This document shows, piece by piece, positions 1-9,043 of a stretch of DNA of 64,000 nucleotides. Each line of letters starts with the position of its first letter. Position 1 is the stretch's first letter. The stretch spans positions 1-64,000 of the forward strand of contig NZ_JAVAMS010000001.1 of the NCBI RefSeq assembly GCF_030730945.1, in the 5' to 3' direction. The notes below the pieces were generated by a model. That model saw only the letters and a program-made list of their open reading frames with translations, did not search any database and was not told the DNA's origin. This DNA comes from Aurantiacibacter poecillastricola (lineage in GTDB: Bacteria; Pseudomonadota; Alphaproteobacteria; Sphingomonadales; Sphingomonadaceae). The position numbers and the translations under genes are program-made.

Positions 1-1
1 C

Positions 2-190
2 AGCCCCTCGACCATCGCGAAGGTCGCTCGCCGGCTCGAGAGCGGAATGGTCGGGATCAACACCGGCCTGATCTCCAATCCGCACGCCCCGTTCGGCGGC
101 GTCAAGATGTCGGGCCTCGGCCGTGAGGGATCGCACCACGGCCTGGAGGAATACCTCCAGGTCAAATATGTCTGCCAGGACGGGATCTGA
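2..190 (+). CDS. Aldehyde dehydrogenase, C-terminal fragment (cut by window edge)
   Basis: Only the last 62 codons are present and the gene runs in from the left edge. The translation contains the hallmark C-terminal stretch of the NAD(P)-dependent aldehyde dehydrogenase family, [18 protein letters not shown], followed by a GLEEY segment typical of succinate-semialdehyde dehydrogenases (GabD-like). The exact substrate cannot be told from this piece. It ends 8 bases before the next gene on the same strand, so the two are probably co-transcribed as part of a carboxylic-acid degradation cluster. Confidence 0.9.
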   Translation, partial: SPSTIAKVARRLESGMVGINTGLISNPHAPFGGVKMSGLGREGSHHGLEEYLQVKYVCQDGI

Positions 191-198
191 ACAACGCG

Positions 199-1134
199 AT
201 GCGCCAAACCCGTAAAGTCATCATCACCTGCGCCCCCACGGGCTCGATCCACACCCCCTCGATGTCGCCGCACCTGCCGGTTACGGCGGACGAGATCGCG
301 GCGGCCGCGATCGAGGCTGCGGAGGCGGGTGCCGCCATTCTCCACCTCCACGCACGCAACCCGGCGACCGGCGAACCCAGCCCGCTGCCGCGCGATTTCA
401 TGGCCTTCCTGCCCCGCATCAAGCAGGCAAGCGATGCCGTGATCAACATCTCGACAGGCGGCAGCGCGACAATGTCGCTGGACGCCCGGATCGAGGCAGC
501 GCATGCCACGAAACCGGAACTGTGCTCGCTCAACATGGGACCGCTCATCTTCGATTTCTCGGCTGCGGCAAAACGGGTCGACAACTGGAAGAACGACTGG
601 GAACGCGAATATGTCGAGACCAGTCGTGGGCGGATCATGTATAATGACAACGAATTCATTGCCCGCATCATGACGGACATCGGGCATGCCTACGGCACCC
701 GGTTCGAATTCGAATGCTACGATGTCGGACACCTCTACACCCTGGCCCACTTCGCCGACCGCGGCCTGGTGAAGCCGCCCTTCCTTATCCAGGGCGTCAT
801 CGGAATCCTGGGCGGGATCGGTGCGGATGTCAGGAACCTCGCGCATATGGTGACGGTGGCCGACAGCCTGTTCGGCGAGGATTACGTTCTCTCGGCCTTT
901 GCCGCGGGCAGACACCAGATGGACATGTGCACCCAGTCCATCCTCATGGGCGGCCACGCCCGGGTGGGGCTGGAAGACAGCCTGTTCATCGACAAGGGGC
1001 GCCTCGCCGAGAGCAACGCAGAGCAGGTGAGGCGAATCCGCACCGTGGTGGAAGCGCTTGGCCGCGAAGTCGCAACGCCGGCCGAGGCGCGCGAGATGCT
1101 GGCCCTCAAGGGCGGCGACCAGGTTGCATTCTAG
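199..1134 (+). CDS. Beta-keto acid cleavage enzyme (BKACE, DUF849 family)
   Basis: A 311-residue protein of the BKACE family. Family members condense a beta-keto acid with acetyl-CoA to give acetoacetate and a new acyl-CoA; the founding member is the lysine-fermentation enzyme Kce. The N-terminal H-L-H-A-R motif supplies two zinc-binding histidines (His49 and His51), and the R-V-G-L-E-D motif around Glu260 fits the third ligand. Length is normal for the family. The beta-keto acid used here is unknown, because members differ widely in substrate. It follows the aldehyde dehydrogenase fragment by 8 bases and overlaps the convergent cupin gene by 4 bases at its 3' end. Confidence 0.9.
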   Translation: MRQTRKVIITCAPTGSIHTPSMSPHLPVTADEIAAAAIEAAEAGAAILHLHARNPATGEPSPLPRDFMAFLPRIKQASDAVINISTGGSATMSLDARIEAAHATKPELCSLNMGPLIFDFSAAAKRVDNWKNDWEREYVETSRGRIMYNDNEFIARIMTDIGHAYGTRFEFECYDVGHLYTLAHFADRGLVKPPFLIQGVIGILGGIGADVRNLAHMVTVADSLFGEDYVLSAFAAGRHQMDMCTQSILMGGHARVGLEDSLFIDKGRLAESNAEQVRRIRTVVEALGREVATPAEAREMLALKGGDQVAF

Positions 1135-2042
1135 GCGGGTTCGCGCGCCTTTCGCGGATAGTCGTCGGCGTTCAGCACCCAGCCCTCCATGTCCGAGAAA
1201 TCCTCCCGCGGGGGCGAAAAGATATCGACCAGCACGTTGCCCTCGGCATCGGACGGCGCCGAGGTGTGGATCACCTTTGGCGGAATCACGCAGACTGACG
1301 GGCTCTCCACACGAACGTGCTCGTCGTCGCGCCACTCACGCTGGTCGGCGATCCAGGGCCAGCGAAGGTGGTGCATGTAGAAGCCCTTGAGGGCGAGCGA
1401 GCACTGTTCGAAATCATCGTGGTGGTGCGGCGAGAGCTTGGCGATGTCCCGCGGGCCTTGCTCGGGAAACACGTTTACCATGAACGTGGTGCAGCGGAAG
1501 ATCTTGCCGAAGCGCCCTTCCTCGTCGGGCACGTCGAGGCTGTAGGTGCGAATGCGAAAACCGCCGACGGGTGTGGGCCATGCCTCCAAATCAGGGATCT
1601 GGGGATGGACACCGGGATAGTTCTCCCCATTGGCGGCCTTGTCGCGAATATCCTCGTTCCGTGTCGTGATGAGGCGAACGATGGTGCCAGCGGATTTGCA
1701 GGTGATCCGGCTCTCACCCGGCGGGATCATCGTGATCGAGAACCCCGGCACCTCCACCGTCTCCCCATTGGCTTCGACGGTGGCCGCCATGTCCTCGTCG
1801 TGGAGAAGGAGAACGTACTCGTCCACTTGGTCACGGCGCTCGAAGACGGTTCCCGGTTCGACTTCGGAATAGGCGACGACGAAGTTCTGTCCGCGAGTGT
1901 ACCAGGTGCGATGATCGTGCGCGCTTTCCTGCGGCTCGTCCTCGTAATATCGCCCGTATGACGATGCGCCGAACGCGGATACCGGGCCGCTGCCACTGTT
2001 TGCGGTAGAAAGGCTGGAACGCGGATCATCGGTTTCATACAT
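1131..2042 (-). CDS. Cupin-fold protein of unknown substrate
   Basis: A 303-residue protein starting M-Y-E-T-D-D. I prefer the ATG at 2042 because a GGAG sits 8 bases upstream; ATGs at 2048 and farther out (to 2204) are open but less well placed. The C-terminal half carries a cupin metal site: His206-208 with Glu212 (H-H-H-D-D-F-E), and His259 in V-I-H-T. The N-terminal half looks like a second, degenerate cupin barrel. Such proteins are usually isomerases, dioxygenases or sugar/acid-binding proteins. It lies between the BKACE and aldolase genes, so a role in the same degradation route is likely. I do not recognise the specific reaction. Confidence 0.75.
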   Translation of the reverse strand: MYETDDPRSSLSTANSGSGPVSAFGASSYGRYYEDEPQESAHDHRTWYTRGQNFVVAYSEVEPGTVFERRDQVDEYVLLLHDEDMAATVEANGETVEVPGFSITMIPPGESRITCKSAGTIVRLITTRNEDIRDKAANGENYPGVHPQIPDLEAWPTPVGGFRIRTYSLDVPDEEGRFGKIFRCTTFMVNVFPEQGPRDIAKLSPHHHDDFEQCSLALKGFYMHHLRWPWIADQREWRDDEHVRVESPSVCVIPPKVIHTSAPSDAEGNVLVDIFSPPREDFSDMEGWVLNADDYPRKAREPA

Positions 2043-2219
2043 CGTCATGTCTCCAGTTTGCATGGCCGGGCCGCGGTCGCACGCATGCGAGCACCGTGCC
2101 GCTGCTGTCGGCGCATTACTGATGGCTATGGACACGCCGCCTGGCAGGCAAACCGAATTGCACCGCTTACCGTCCCGACAAAGAAAGCGCGCCGCCCGGG
2201 TCAAACCCGTGGATCCCGC

Positions 2220-2990
2220 CTATCTGTCGGACAAAACTGCCGCAGCCGCCTCCGCAGCGGCGCGCCCGAAGATGGTCGTATCGTTCGAGAGCATCACGAG
2301 GGAGAAGCCCTGTGCAAGATGTTCGCGCGCAGCCTCTGGTTCGGCAACGGCAACGCCGGAGAGGATCTGCGCCCTCTTCGTCACGTCCAGCATCCCCGCA
2401 GTAAGTTGGCGGACAGCGGGGTCCGAAGCGGGTTTGCCGCTGGAAAGCAGGAGGTCTCCGTGCCCAATGAAAAGGCCGTTGACGTCGGGAAGGCTGGCGA
2501 AGCTCTGTGCCTTCTCGATAGACTTCCAGTCCTCGAGCTGGATGATTCGAGCAATGTCCCGGCCCCGTGCCACGTAGTCCTTCATCGGACCCAGGCCCCA
2601 CCTGCCCGCGCGTGACGTCATGCCGAGTCCGCGCTCACCATCGGGCGCAAAAACCATGCGCCTCGCGATCGCGGCAGCCCGGTCCGGAGAAGTGACGCGA
2701 GGCACCAACAAACCGTCCGCACCGCCATCGAGCAGGGGCTGGACCGTAGCGCCGGAATCGTCGGCCAGGCGCACCAGCGCGCCCATGTCCATCGCCTGGG
2801 CGCAGAACACCAGTTCCACCGCCCGCTGCAGCGAATGCGGAGCGTGCTCCATGTCGATGACAACGAACTCGAAGCCGGCATGGCCGATGAGCTGCAGGGT
2901 CTCGAACGACGGCAGCTTCACCCAGGTGCCCAGCAGGCCTTTGCCGCCGCCTTCGCGAGCGGAAGCGAGCCTTCTTCGGAACGTCGACAC
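2220..2990 (-). CDS. HpcH/HpaI-family aldolase
   Basis: A 256-residue class II (metal-dependent) pyruvate aldolase of the HpcH/HpaI/citrate lyase-like family. Family members cleave 4-hydroxy-2-oxo acids to pyruvate and an aldehyde. The residues that correspond to the HpaI active site are all present with a constant offset: His49 in D-M-E-H, Arg74, Glu153 in Q-L-E-D and Asp179 in G-H-G-D-L. The substrate cannot be assigned; 2-keto-3-deoxy acids are common. It is transcribed away from the TonB receptor on the minus strand, 3 bases after the esterase-like gene and upstream of the cupin gene. An aldehyde product could be oxidised by the aldehyde dehydrogenase at the window edge (inference). Confidence 0.9.
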   Translation of the reverse strand: MSTFRRRLASAREGGGKGLLGTWVKLPSFETLQLIGHAGFEFVVIDMEHAPHSLQRAVELVFCAQAMDMGALVRLADDSGATVQPLLDGGADGLLVPRVTSPDRAAAIARRMVFAPDGERGLGMTSRAGRWGLGPMKDYVARGRDIARIIQLEDWKSIEKAQSFASLPDVNGLFIGHGDLLLSSGKPASDPAVRQLTAGMLDVTKRAQILSGVAVAEPEAAREHLAQGFSLVMLSNDTTIFGRAAAEAAAAVLSDR

Positions 2991-2993
2991 CGG

Positions 2994-4046
2994 CTAGAAC
3001 CCCTTGGCGTCCAGCCACTGGAACAGCAGCTCGGCAACATCCTGGTTATTGAGGTCGGCGAAAGGAATGTGCGTGTTTCCTTCCAGTCCAGCATCGCGCA
3101 GCCTGAGGATCTCGACCCTTCCTCCCCTGTCGTTCACCACCTGAGCGAACTCCTGGCTGAGCTCGTAGAAGTCGGTCCAGGATTCGGAACTGTCGATGTA
3201 GTCGCCCCAGACGATCTGGATCGGAATTTCGGTCAGCCGGGCGAATTCCTCGTCGCTCACATATACAGGACCGAAGGGTCCTGTCCGGTGACGACCAGCC
3301 ATGCTTTCGGGGAAGATGTAGCCCGGGTTCTCATAGGCCACGATGCCGGCCACATTGTCGCTCTTGAGCCGGGTCAGCAAGGCACGAAAGCCGCCGGCAG
3401 AGTTGGTCAGCAGTACGCTGGGGCCGATCTCGTCCACCGCAACCGCGGCGGCATCGGTTTCGAGCTGCGCGTTCGCGACCGTATCGAATTCTTGATAGCG
3501 CGCGCGATTGGCCTGTTCCAAAGCATCGGGATCGTCGGCAGGAAATTGGATGCCTTCGTGGAAGGTGCCGAAGCTTGGCCCCAACCGCCAGGCGCCGAAA
3601 TTCCCCTGATCCCGGCCCGCCGCCGGAGCATAGTCATAGGCCTCGCAGCCCCAGTTGGCGCGGCCGACGCGGGGGCCGTCCCAGACATAGGTTGGATACC
3701 CTTCTCGCAGGAGCTTCATCTGGAAGCCTTCCCCGCCTGCCCAGTTACGCTGCCAGACAGCCGCGCTCGAACTGTGCCAGAGAAATAGCCTGGTCGCGCG
3801 GGCGTTGGCCGGGATCTGGTATTCGACATGCCCGTGATCGCAGGATAGGGAAGACGTCGCGGTATCGCCCAGCGCGGTGCCCCCGGCTTCGAACGATCCC
3901 TGCCGTGCCAATACGACATTCCCATTCGAAACACTGGCAGTCTGCGCCGTCGACACGCAGCCAGCCAACAGGCATGCGCTCGCTGCGATAGCCACCGCCC
4001 GTGGTCCGTTCCGCCGCCCTGACATTTGCATCCCACCCATGATCAT
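2994..4046 (-). CDS. Alpha/beta-hydrolase-like lipoprotein (putative esterase)
   Basis: A 350-residue secreted protein. The first of several clustered ATGs (4046) is favoured by a GGAGG 8 bases upstream. A signal peptide ends in the lipobox L-L-A-G-C, with the lipidated cysteine at residue 30, so it should be anchored in a membrane. The T-N-S-A-G-G segment around Ser216 looks like a nucleophile elbow. The W-D-G-P-R-V-G-R-A-N-W region and the C-terminal G-N-T-H-I-P-F, with a likely catalytic His, match secreted esterase-like hydrolases. Its position next to an aldolase and a TonB receptor suggests periplasmic release of an acid from an ester, which is inference. Confidence 0.75.
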   Translation of the reverse strand: MIMGGMQMSGRRNGPRAVAIAASACLLAGCVSTAQTASVSNGNVVLARQGSFEAGGTALGDTATSSLSCDHGHVEYQIPANARATRLFLWHSSSAAVWQRNWAGGEGFQMKLLREGYPTYVWDGPRVGRANWGCEAYDYAPAAGRDQGNFGAWRLGPSFGTFHEGIQFPADDPDALEQANRARYQEFDTVANAQLETDAAAVAVDEIGPSVLLTNSAGGFRALLTRLKSDNVAGIVAYENPGYIFPESMAGRHRTGPFGPVYVSDEEFARLTEIPIQIVWGDYIDSSESWTDFYELSQEFAQVVNDRGGRVEILRLRDAGLEGNTHIPFADLNNQDVAELLFQWLDAKGF

Positions 4047-4155
4047 GAAGCCAACCTCCCCTTCGCCCTCGCTGTTACCCGCGTCTTGATCGAAAAGGCG
4101 CTACATCTTGGGATTCGTCGTTTTTGGGGAAAACGCGCGCCACAGCATCAGCAGT

Positions 4156-4938
4156 TCATAGCGCCAACCGTGCCTCCACCTGCGCAGCGCTCTGTTTCAG
4201 GACGCTGATCAGCGTGTCAGATGGATCCGCCGGCAGGAGTTGAACCGAATCCAGCACGGAGAGCATCGCCACCAGTTCCCCGCTATTATCGCGAATGGGA
4301 ACGCTAACCGCATTGATGCCCAGCATCACCTCTTCGGGAGCCTGTGCCCACCCCTGCTGCGAAATCGCCTCCAGCTGCGCGATCAGCGCGCTTTCCTCTG
4401 TAAGCGTATGGGGCGTGTGGGCCGGGAGTCCCGATATGGGGAGAGGCTCATTGCGCGCGTGCCGTTCGGCAAGAAGAAGCTTTCCAGCCGCCGTGCAATG
4501 GAGTGGCATGGGCTCGTGCAGCTTCATCAGGATGCCGAACAGGGCTCTGCCAGGCAGGCTTTCCAGAATAGACACACTATCGCCGTAGACGATGGAGAGG
4601 TTGACCGTGTGATCGAGTTGTTCGTGCAGCGACTGCAAGGACGGGCGCGCCAGTTCCAGCAAACTTTCCTCGGTCGACTGTCCGATGGACCGGGCCAGCG
4701 CGAGCATCCGGGGGCCGCGAGCGTAGCGATCGCTTCGGTCCAACTGGACGACATATCCCATGGTCACCATCGTCTGCAGGTAACGGAAGGCGCGCGCTTT
4801 CGACATTTCGGTTGCACGTGAAATCTCGGTGACGCCGTAATCCTGGCCTGTCGCCAGCATCTCCAGGATACGCAGTGTCTTGCGTGCCGCGCGCACGCCG
4901 TCATCTTCCGCCATCGAGACTATCCCCGCTTTGCACAT
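4156..4938 (-). CDS. IclR-family transcriptional regulator
   Basis: A 260-residue repressor/activator. Residues about 15-75 form the IclR winged helix (A-R-K-T-L-R-I-L-E-M-L, then a recognition helix in T-E-M-S-K-A-R-A-F-R-Y-L). The remainder is the GAF-like effector domain with the usual H-C-T-A-A-G-K-L-L-L and G-I-N-A-V-S-V-P-I segments. IclR proteins control degradation of aromatic and organic acids, often of the genes beside them. Here it lies between the catabolic genes and the TonB receptor, all leftward, so it is the natural candidate regulator of this cluster. Its ligand is unknown. It could start at Met9 instead of Met1. Confidence 0.92.
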   Translation of the reverse strand: MCKAGIVSMAEDDGVRAARKTLRILEMLATGQDYGVTEISRATEMSKARAFRYLQTMVTMGYVVQLDRSDRYARGPRMLALARSIGQSTEESLLELARPSLQSLHEQLDHTVNLSIVYGDSVSILESLPGRALFGILMKLHEPMPLHCTAAGKLLLAERHARNEPLPISGLPAHTPHTLTEESALIAQLEAISQQGWAQAPEEVMLGINAVSVPIRDNSGELVAMLSVLDSVQLLPADPSDTLISVLKQSAAQVEARLAL

Positions 4939-5022
4939 GCTTCCACGCGGCTAGTTGCTCGTGAACGAGGCTGCCAGTCATGGGCACATCACCGCTCGAG
5001 CTATCGCACAAGCTTCTGGGCT

Positions 5023-5057
5023 AAAAAAGCCCGAGACCAGATGTTCCGGTCTCGGGC
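5023..5057 (-). terminator. Rho-independent terminator after the TonB receptor gene
   Basis: A perfect 10-base stem, GCCCGAGACC (5029-5038) with GGTCTCGGGC (5048-5057), has a 9-base loop. Six A's at 5023-5028 become a U run on the minus strand. It lies 18 bases beyond the stop of the receptor gene and in the orientation needed to end that transcript. Confidence 0.92.
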
Positions 5058-5075
5058 AGCGGGAGGACTGGTGCT

Positions 5076-7601
5076 CTAGAAGGACTTGCTCAGGCGCAGA
5101 TACCATTCACGCGGTGCTGCCGGTTGCCCCTGAATGTTCGATTGTCCGAAATCCTGCAGCAGGAAAAAGTTGTGGTAGTAGAGATCTTCGAAAAGGTTCG
5201 TGACGCCGAGCGCGATCTCGAAATCATAGTCCGGGATGGCATATGCGACGCGGGCATTCACCAGCATGTAGGATGGCTGGTTGAACTCGGTCGAAACGCG
5301 GCTGAACGTCCGGCTCCCCTGAAAGCTCCAGTCCACGCGCGGCGTGATCGTACCGCCTAGCGGCGCCCCCTCGATCGTGTACTGCAGTCCCGCATTGGCT
5401 GTCCAGAAGGGCTCTGGCTGGCGCGCATTCACCGTCCGGGCATCGATGTCGGGAGAACTGAACTTGCTGTAGCCGAGGGCGCCGTTGAACAGCAGGTTGT
5501 CGATGGGTTCGGCGGTAATTTCGGCTTCGAAACCGATGATCTCGGCAGGAGTGTTCTGGTAGAAGTTTCGAATAATGCACGTGTAACCCGGCACGCCCTG
5601 GGCAATTTCCTGCGCCGTGCGGGCCCGGCAGGTGGTGGAGCCATCGGGCCCTTCCGGCAGCGGTATCAGCACCTGGTTGCCCGGCGTATTGTTGCCGCTG
5701 GCGTCGAGCAGGATTTCCTGCCCGCCAATCGCGAGGGGACGCTTGCTGAAATCGGTGTAGAAACCAGCCAGGTTCATTCGCAGGCGCCTGTTGAACAGGT
5801 CCAGCTTGGCGCCGACCTCGTAGGCGATGTTCTCGTTCCCATCGAACTGCGCAACCTGCGTCGCCTGTTGTGGCCGGGCATTGAAGCCGGGCAGCGTATA
5901 GCCTGTCGCCGCAGACGCGTAGACCAGCGTACTGGGCGAAATCTCATAATTGATGCCCGCCTTCCAGCTCAGCACAGTGGCCTCCGGAGTCACGTTGAAG
6001 CGGATATCGCCGGGGGCAGGCGTGTTTTCCAGAAGGTTGGTGATCGACACTTCCTTCTTGTCGTCGGAATAGCGAAGGCCACCGGTCAGGCTGAGCCCGT
6101 TATCATAGCCGAACGGGCGCACGGTGGCATTGGCGTAGACCGCCTTGCTGATCGGATCGAAGGTATTGAACAGTGTGCGGATAAGGCCGGTGCGGGGCTG
6201 ATCGATGATCGCGTGCTGTGTGCCTTCGGCTTCGAAATAGAAGGCACCGAAGATCCAGTCGATCCATTCGTGTTGCCCGGAAAGCCGGGCCTCGGCTGTA
6301 ACGTAGTTGTTGGTGACGTCGTTCGTCGTCATCTCCGTCTGCAGCGGCGTCCCGTCCTTCTGGTAGACGTGGCGTTCGACGAGGGAGCGGTATCCCACGA
6401 CAGCAGTCAGGTCGATGTCGCTACTGATCTCGTACTGCAGCTTGCCCGATACGCCCCACTGGTCGAGGTCGGACCGCGGAGCGAGCGTATGCCCGCCACG
6501 CGTGCTCGATCCGTTGTAGTACGAGTGCCCCGGAATGACCGTGCCCGCGCCGATCGGATCGTTATAGGTTTCGAAGGTCTCGTAAGGATCAGGCGTGATG
6601 AAGCGGTCGTCATAGGCGACGCCGTAATAGGCGAAGGACAGGTTCTCGTTCGGCGTGTTGAGGGCGGGCCGAAGCGATAATGTCTTGTCCGCGGGGTTCG
6701 AGGATTCGTCGCGGGTGTAGTCCCCACTCACCGTCAGCCGCAGGCGTTCGGTCGGCTCCCACGCCATGGCCGCTCGAACCGCGGCGACGTCCTCCCCCCC
6801 AAAGCGCCCGATGATACAGTCGTCCGGGGTAAATTCCGGATTGCCCAGGTTGGCAAGATCGTACGGAGGCAGGTCGCCTGCCAGTTCGGGCGTCCCCAGG
6901 CGGTTCATCTCGCATACAAAGTCGAGTACCCGCTGATAGCCGCGACGCTTCTTCAGTGCTCCCGAAGCCATGAGGGCGAGGTTCTCGCCCAGCGGCATGT
7001 TGAACCCGGCGCGAATATCCGTGCGATTGAAACTGCCGACGGTCAGCTCGACATAGGACGATGCGTCGAGGAAATCGGGTTGCCGGGAGACGATGTTGAC
7101 GGCGCCTGCCAATGAGTTGCGTCCGAACAGCGTACCTTGCGGGCCGCGCAGCACTTCGACGTGATCGATATCGAGCAGATCGAAGTTCGAACCGAGAAGG
7201 GTCGGGTAATAGATGTCGTCGATATAATAGGCGACGACCGGATCGTTGCCGATATTGGTGTCACTCTGGCCGATGCCACGAATGGAGGCAGATACGCCCG
7301 GCCCGAAGGCTCCGTGGGTCCGCCTGAACTCGGCGTTTGGAACGACAACGGTTAGGTCTTCAACGTTCGACAGCCCGCGCACTTCCAGGTCCTTCGACGT
7401 GACCGCGGTAATCGCTATCGGCGTGTCCTGCATGTTGGTGGCCTGGCGGGTGGCCGTCACGACGATGTCCGAAATGCCGGCGCTTTCTCCGGTGACCGGG
7501 GGCGGTGTGGTCTCCTCATCGCCGGTCACGCTCTGCGCTGCGGTGGTGCTGGCTATGGCCAGGCTGAGCACAGACGCGCCGACAGCAATAGATCTTCTCA
7601 T
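5076..7601 (-). CDS. TonB-dependent outer-membrane receptor
   Basis: An 841-residue outer-membrane receptor. A signal peptide (about residues 1-22) is followed by the plug domain, starting near I-S-D-I-V-V-T-A-T-R and containing the typical V-E-V-L-R-G-P-Q-G-T-L-F-G-R-N and A-G-A-V-N-I-V segments. A long 22-strand-type beta barrel ends in the expected terminal phenylalanine (R-L-S-K-S-F). Sphingomonads use such receptors for import of large or scarce organic substrates as well as siderophores. Its place beside an IclR regulator and organic-acid enzymes argues for uptake of a carbon source, but the ligand cannot be read from sequence. It has its own strong terminator, so it is a separate transcription unit. 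Confidence 0.95.
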   Translation of the reverse strand: MRRSIAVGASVLSLAIASTTAAQSVTGDEETTPPPVTGESAGISDIVVTATRQATNMQDTPIAITAVTSKDLEVRGLSNVEDLTVVVPNAEFRRTHGAFGPGVSASIRGIGQSDTNIGNDPVVAYYIDDIYYPTLLGSNFDLLDIDHVEVLRGPQGTLFGRNSLAGAVNIVSRQPDFLDASSYVELTVGSFNRTDIRAGFNMPLGENLALMASGALKKRRGYQRVLDFVCEMNRLGTPELAGDLPPYDLANLGNPEFTPDDCIIGRFGGEDVAAVRAAMAWEPTERLRLTVSGDYTRDESSNPADKTLSLRPALNTPNENLSFAYYGVAYDDRFITPDPYETFETYNDPIGAGTVIPGHSYYNGSSTRGGHTLAPRSDLDQWGVSGKLQYEISSDIDLTAVVGYRSLVERHVYQKDGTPLQTEMTTNDVTNNYVTAEARLSGQHEWIDWIFGAFYFEAEGTQHAIIDQPRTGLIRTLFNTFDPISKAVYANATVRPFGYDNGLSLTGGLRYSDDKKEVSITNLLENTPAPGDIRFNVTPEATVLSWKAGINYEISPSTLVYASAATGYTLPGFNARPQQATQVAQFDGNENIAYEVGAKLDLFNRRLRMNLAGFYTDFSKRPLAIGGQEILLDASGNNTPGNQVLIPLPEGPDGSTTCRARTAQEIAQGVPGYTCIIRNFYQNTPAEIIGFEAEITAEPIDNLLFNGALGYSKFSSPDIDARTVNARQPEPFWTANAGLQYTIEGAPLGGTITPRVDWSFQGSRTFSRVSTEFNQPSYMLVNARVAYAIPDYDFEIALGVTNLFEDLYYHNFFLLQDFGQSNIQGQPAAPREWYLRLSKSF

Positions 7602-7879
7602 GATACCCTCTCCCCGATCTGGCGCCTGTTCGATCTTCGCCGGCGCCTGTGTTTGCCTTCATATGAGGTGAGTGAGGGGTGACGACTTTGCTGGAACGGC
7701 TTGAGAATTTTCGCAGGTCGGCGGCTTGGCTGAAACGTCGGGAGACCGCTGCCAATCCAATCAAGTCTGAGAGCCGCCGAAAGCATTGCTGGGCATTGGG
7801 CGAAGCTTATGATTTCCTGCCTTGAAGCTGCGTCCCGCAGCGAGTGGAACGCCAAGAACCGTCAGGAATGGATCACATT

Positions 7880-8299
7880 ATGACAAGGTCGAATACCTTC
7901 GCGCTGGCCCTTCTGCTGCCGGTTGTCGCGTGCAGCCCGGTATCGCAACCGGAAGTCGCCGCCAACGCGCCCGCGGGGCCGAATATCGCCAAAGCCTACG
8001 TGGTGGCCGAGATCAACGTGACCGACCTCGAAGCCTATCGCCAATACGTGCAAGCCGCGTTCCCCGTGATCGAGAGCTATGGTGGCCGCTTTCTTACAAG
8101 GGGCGGCACGACCGTACACATCGAAGGACTACCGCCGGCCGAGCGGGTGATGATCATCGAGTTCGAAAGCCTGGATAGGGCGAAGGAATTTGAGTATTCG
8201 CAGGCCTATAGAGATATCGCGCCTCTGAGACATCAAGCTGCGGAGAGCCGCCTATTTATCATAGAGGGCGCTGCAGACGTTGCATCCGCAGCTCCCTGA
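7880..8299 (+). CDS. DUF1330-family lipoprotein
   Basis: A 139-residue protein in which a DUF1330 (dimeric alpha-beta barrel) domain follows a lipoprotein-like leader. I chose the ATG at 7880 because it opens directly into the signal sequence (M-T-R-S-N-T-F-A-L-A-L-L-L-P-V-V-A-C); ATGs at 7844 and 7868 are in frame upstream. The probable lipid-anchored cysteine is residue 18. DUF1330 proteins are usually small cytoplasmic proteins of unknown function, so an exported form is mildly unusual. It is divergent from the TonB receptor, with a roughly 280-base shared upstream region. Confidence 0.75.
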   Translation: MTRSNTFALALLLPVVACSPVSQPEVAANAPAGPNIAKAYVVAEINVTDLEAYRQYVQAAFPVIESYGGRFLTRGGTTVHIEGLPPAERVMIIEFESLDRAKEFEYSQAYRDIAPLRHQAAESRLFIIEGAADVASAAP

Positions 8300-8370
8300 T
8301 CAGGCACCGGCCCACAACACTGCAACGCAACTGACGGGCAGTGAGACCAGGCCCCTCACTCCCCATCATC

Positions 8371-8958
8371 TCAGCGATACTTTGTGTTGGCCGCGTAAGC
8401 TTCAACTTCCAGGGGCATATCGACATGCCCGTGCTCGGATAGTTCCTGCATGTAGCGCTCGACATAGTCCCCGAAACTGGCACTGCGTTCTATCTGTGCC
8501 ACGTGAACCAATTCGTGAGCGAGGCCGGGCCGATCAAGCGCAAATCCGTCGCGAATCCAGATGGTGTATCCAAACGCCTGCGCATTGTTGGTGATGCCAG
8601 GCCCTATGAAGCCAAGGTCTTCACCCACTTCTCGCATCACCTCGTCATGCGTGGGAAACGGCACCGCATCAACGAAGACAAGACGCACTTTCTCTGGATG
8701 CTCGATCCCGATCTCGCGAGCAAGTTCAAGCTGCGTGGAAGACAGCGGTGTTCCGCGATCCTGCCCTGAGGCTTCGATCGTTTTCGCCCAATCGATATAC
8801 CTTGCGAGAAAGTCAGCTTGCGGATCTTCGCCAGCGACAGCGTCAACGCTGCAAAGCACGCTTGCAGTCACCGCCACGCCAGCCGCCGTCCGGCGGAGCG
8901 CTGTCATTATCGCGCCCGCCAGAAAGGCGGTATCTGTCTTCACGCACCAAATCATCAT
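8371..8958 (-). CDS. Exported HELVH metallopeptidase-like protein (DUF4157-like)
   Basis: A 195-residue protein. An AGGA 8 bases upstream supports the start at 8958; Met18 is an alternative that would give a more ordinary signal peptide. An N-terminal hydrophobic segment ends at A-V-A-G near residue 43. The zincin motif H-E-L-V-H (His148, Glu149, His152) is followed by V-A-Q, and a downstream P-L-E-V-E-A-Y could supply the third zinc ligand. This pattern resembles the DUF4157 extracellular peptidase-like family. Whether it is an active protease is unknown. It converges with the DUF1330 gene and stands alone. Confidence 0.65.
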   Translation of the reverse strand: MMIWCVKTDTAFLAGAIMTALRRTAAGVAVTASVLCSVDAVAGEDPQADFLARYIDWAKTIEASGQDRGTPLSSTQLELAREIGIEHPEKVRLVFVDAVPFPTHDEVMREVGEDLGFIGPGITNNAQAFGYTIWIRDGFALDRPGLAHELVHVAQIERSASFGDYVERYMQELSEHGHVDMPLEVEAYAANTKYR

Positions 8959-9043
8959 CCGCCAATTCCTGTGATGTTTCCGGGGCCAGCCTTAGCCCAT
9001 AGCCTGCAAGGTTCCGGCGCCATCCCGTCTTTCCGCCCCATTC

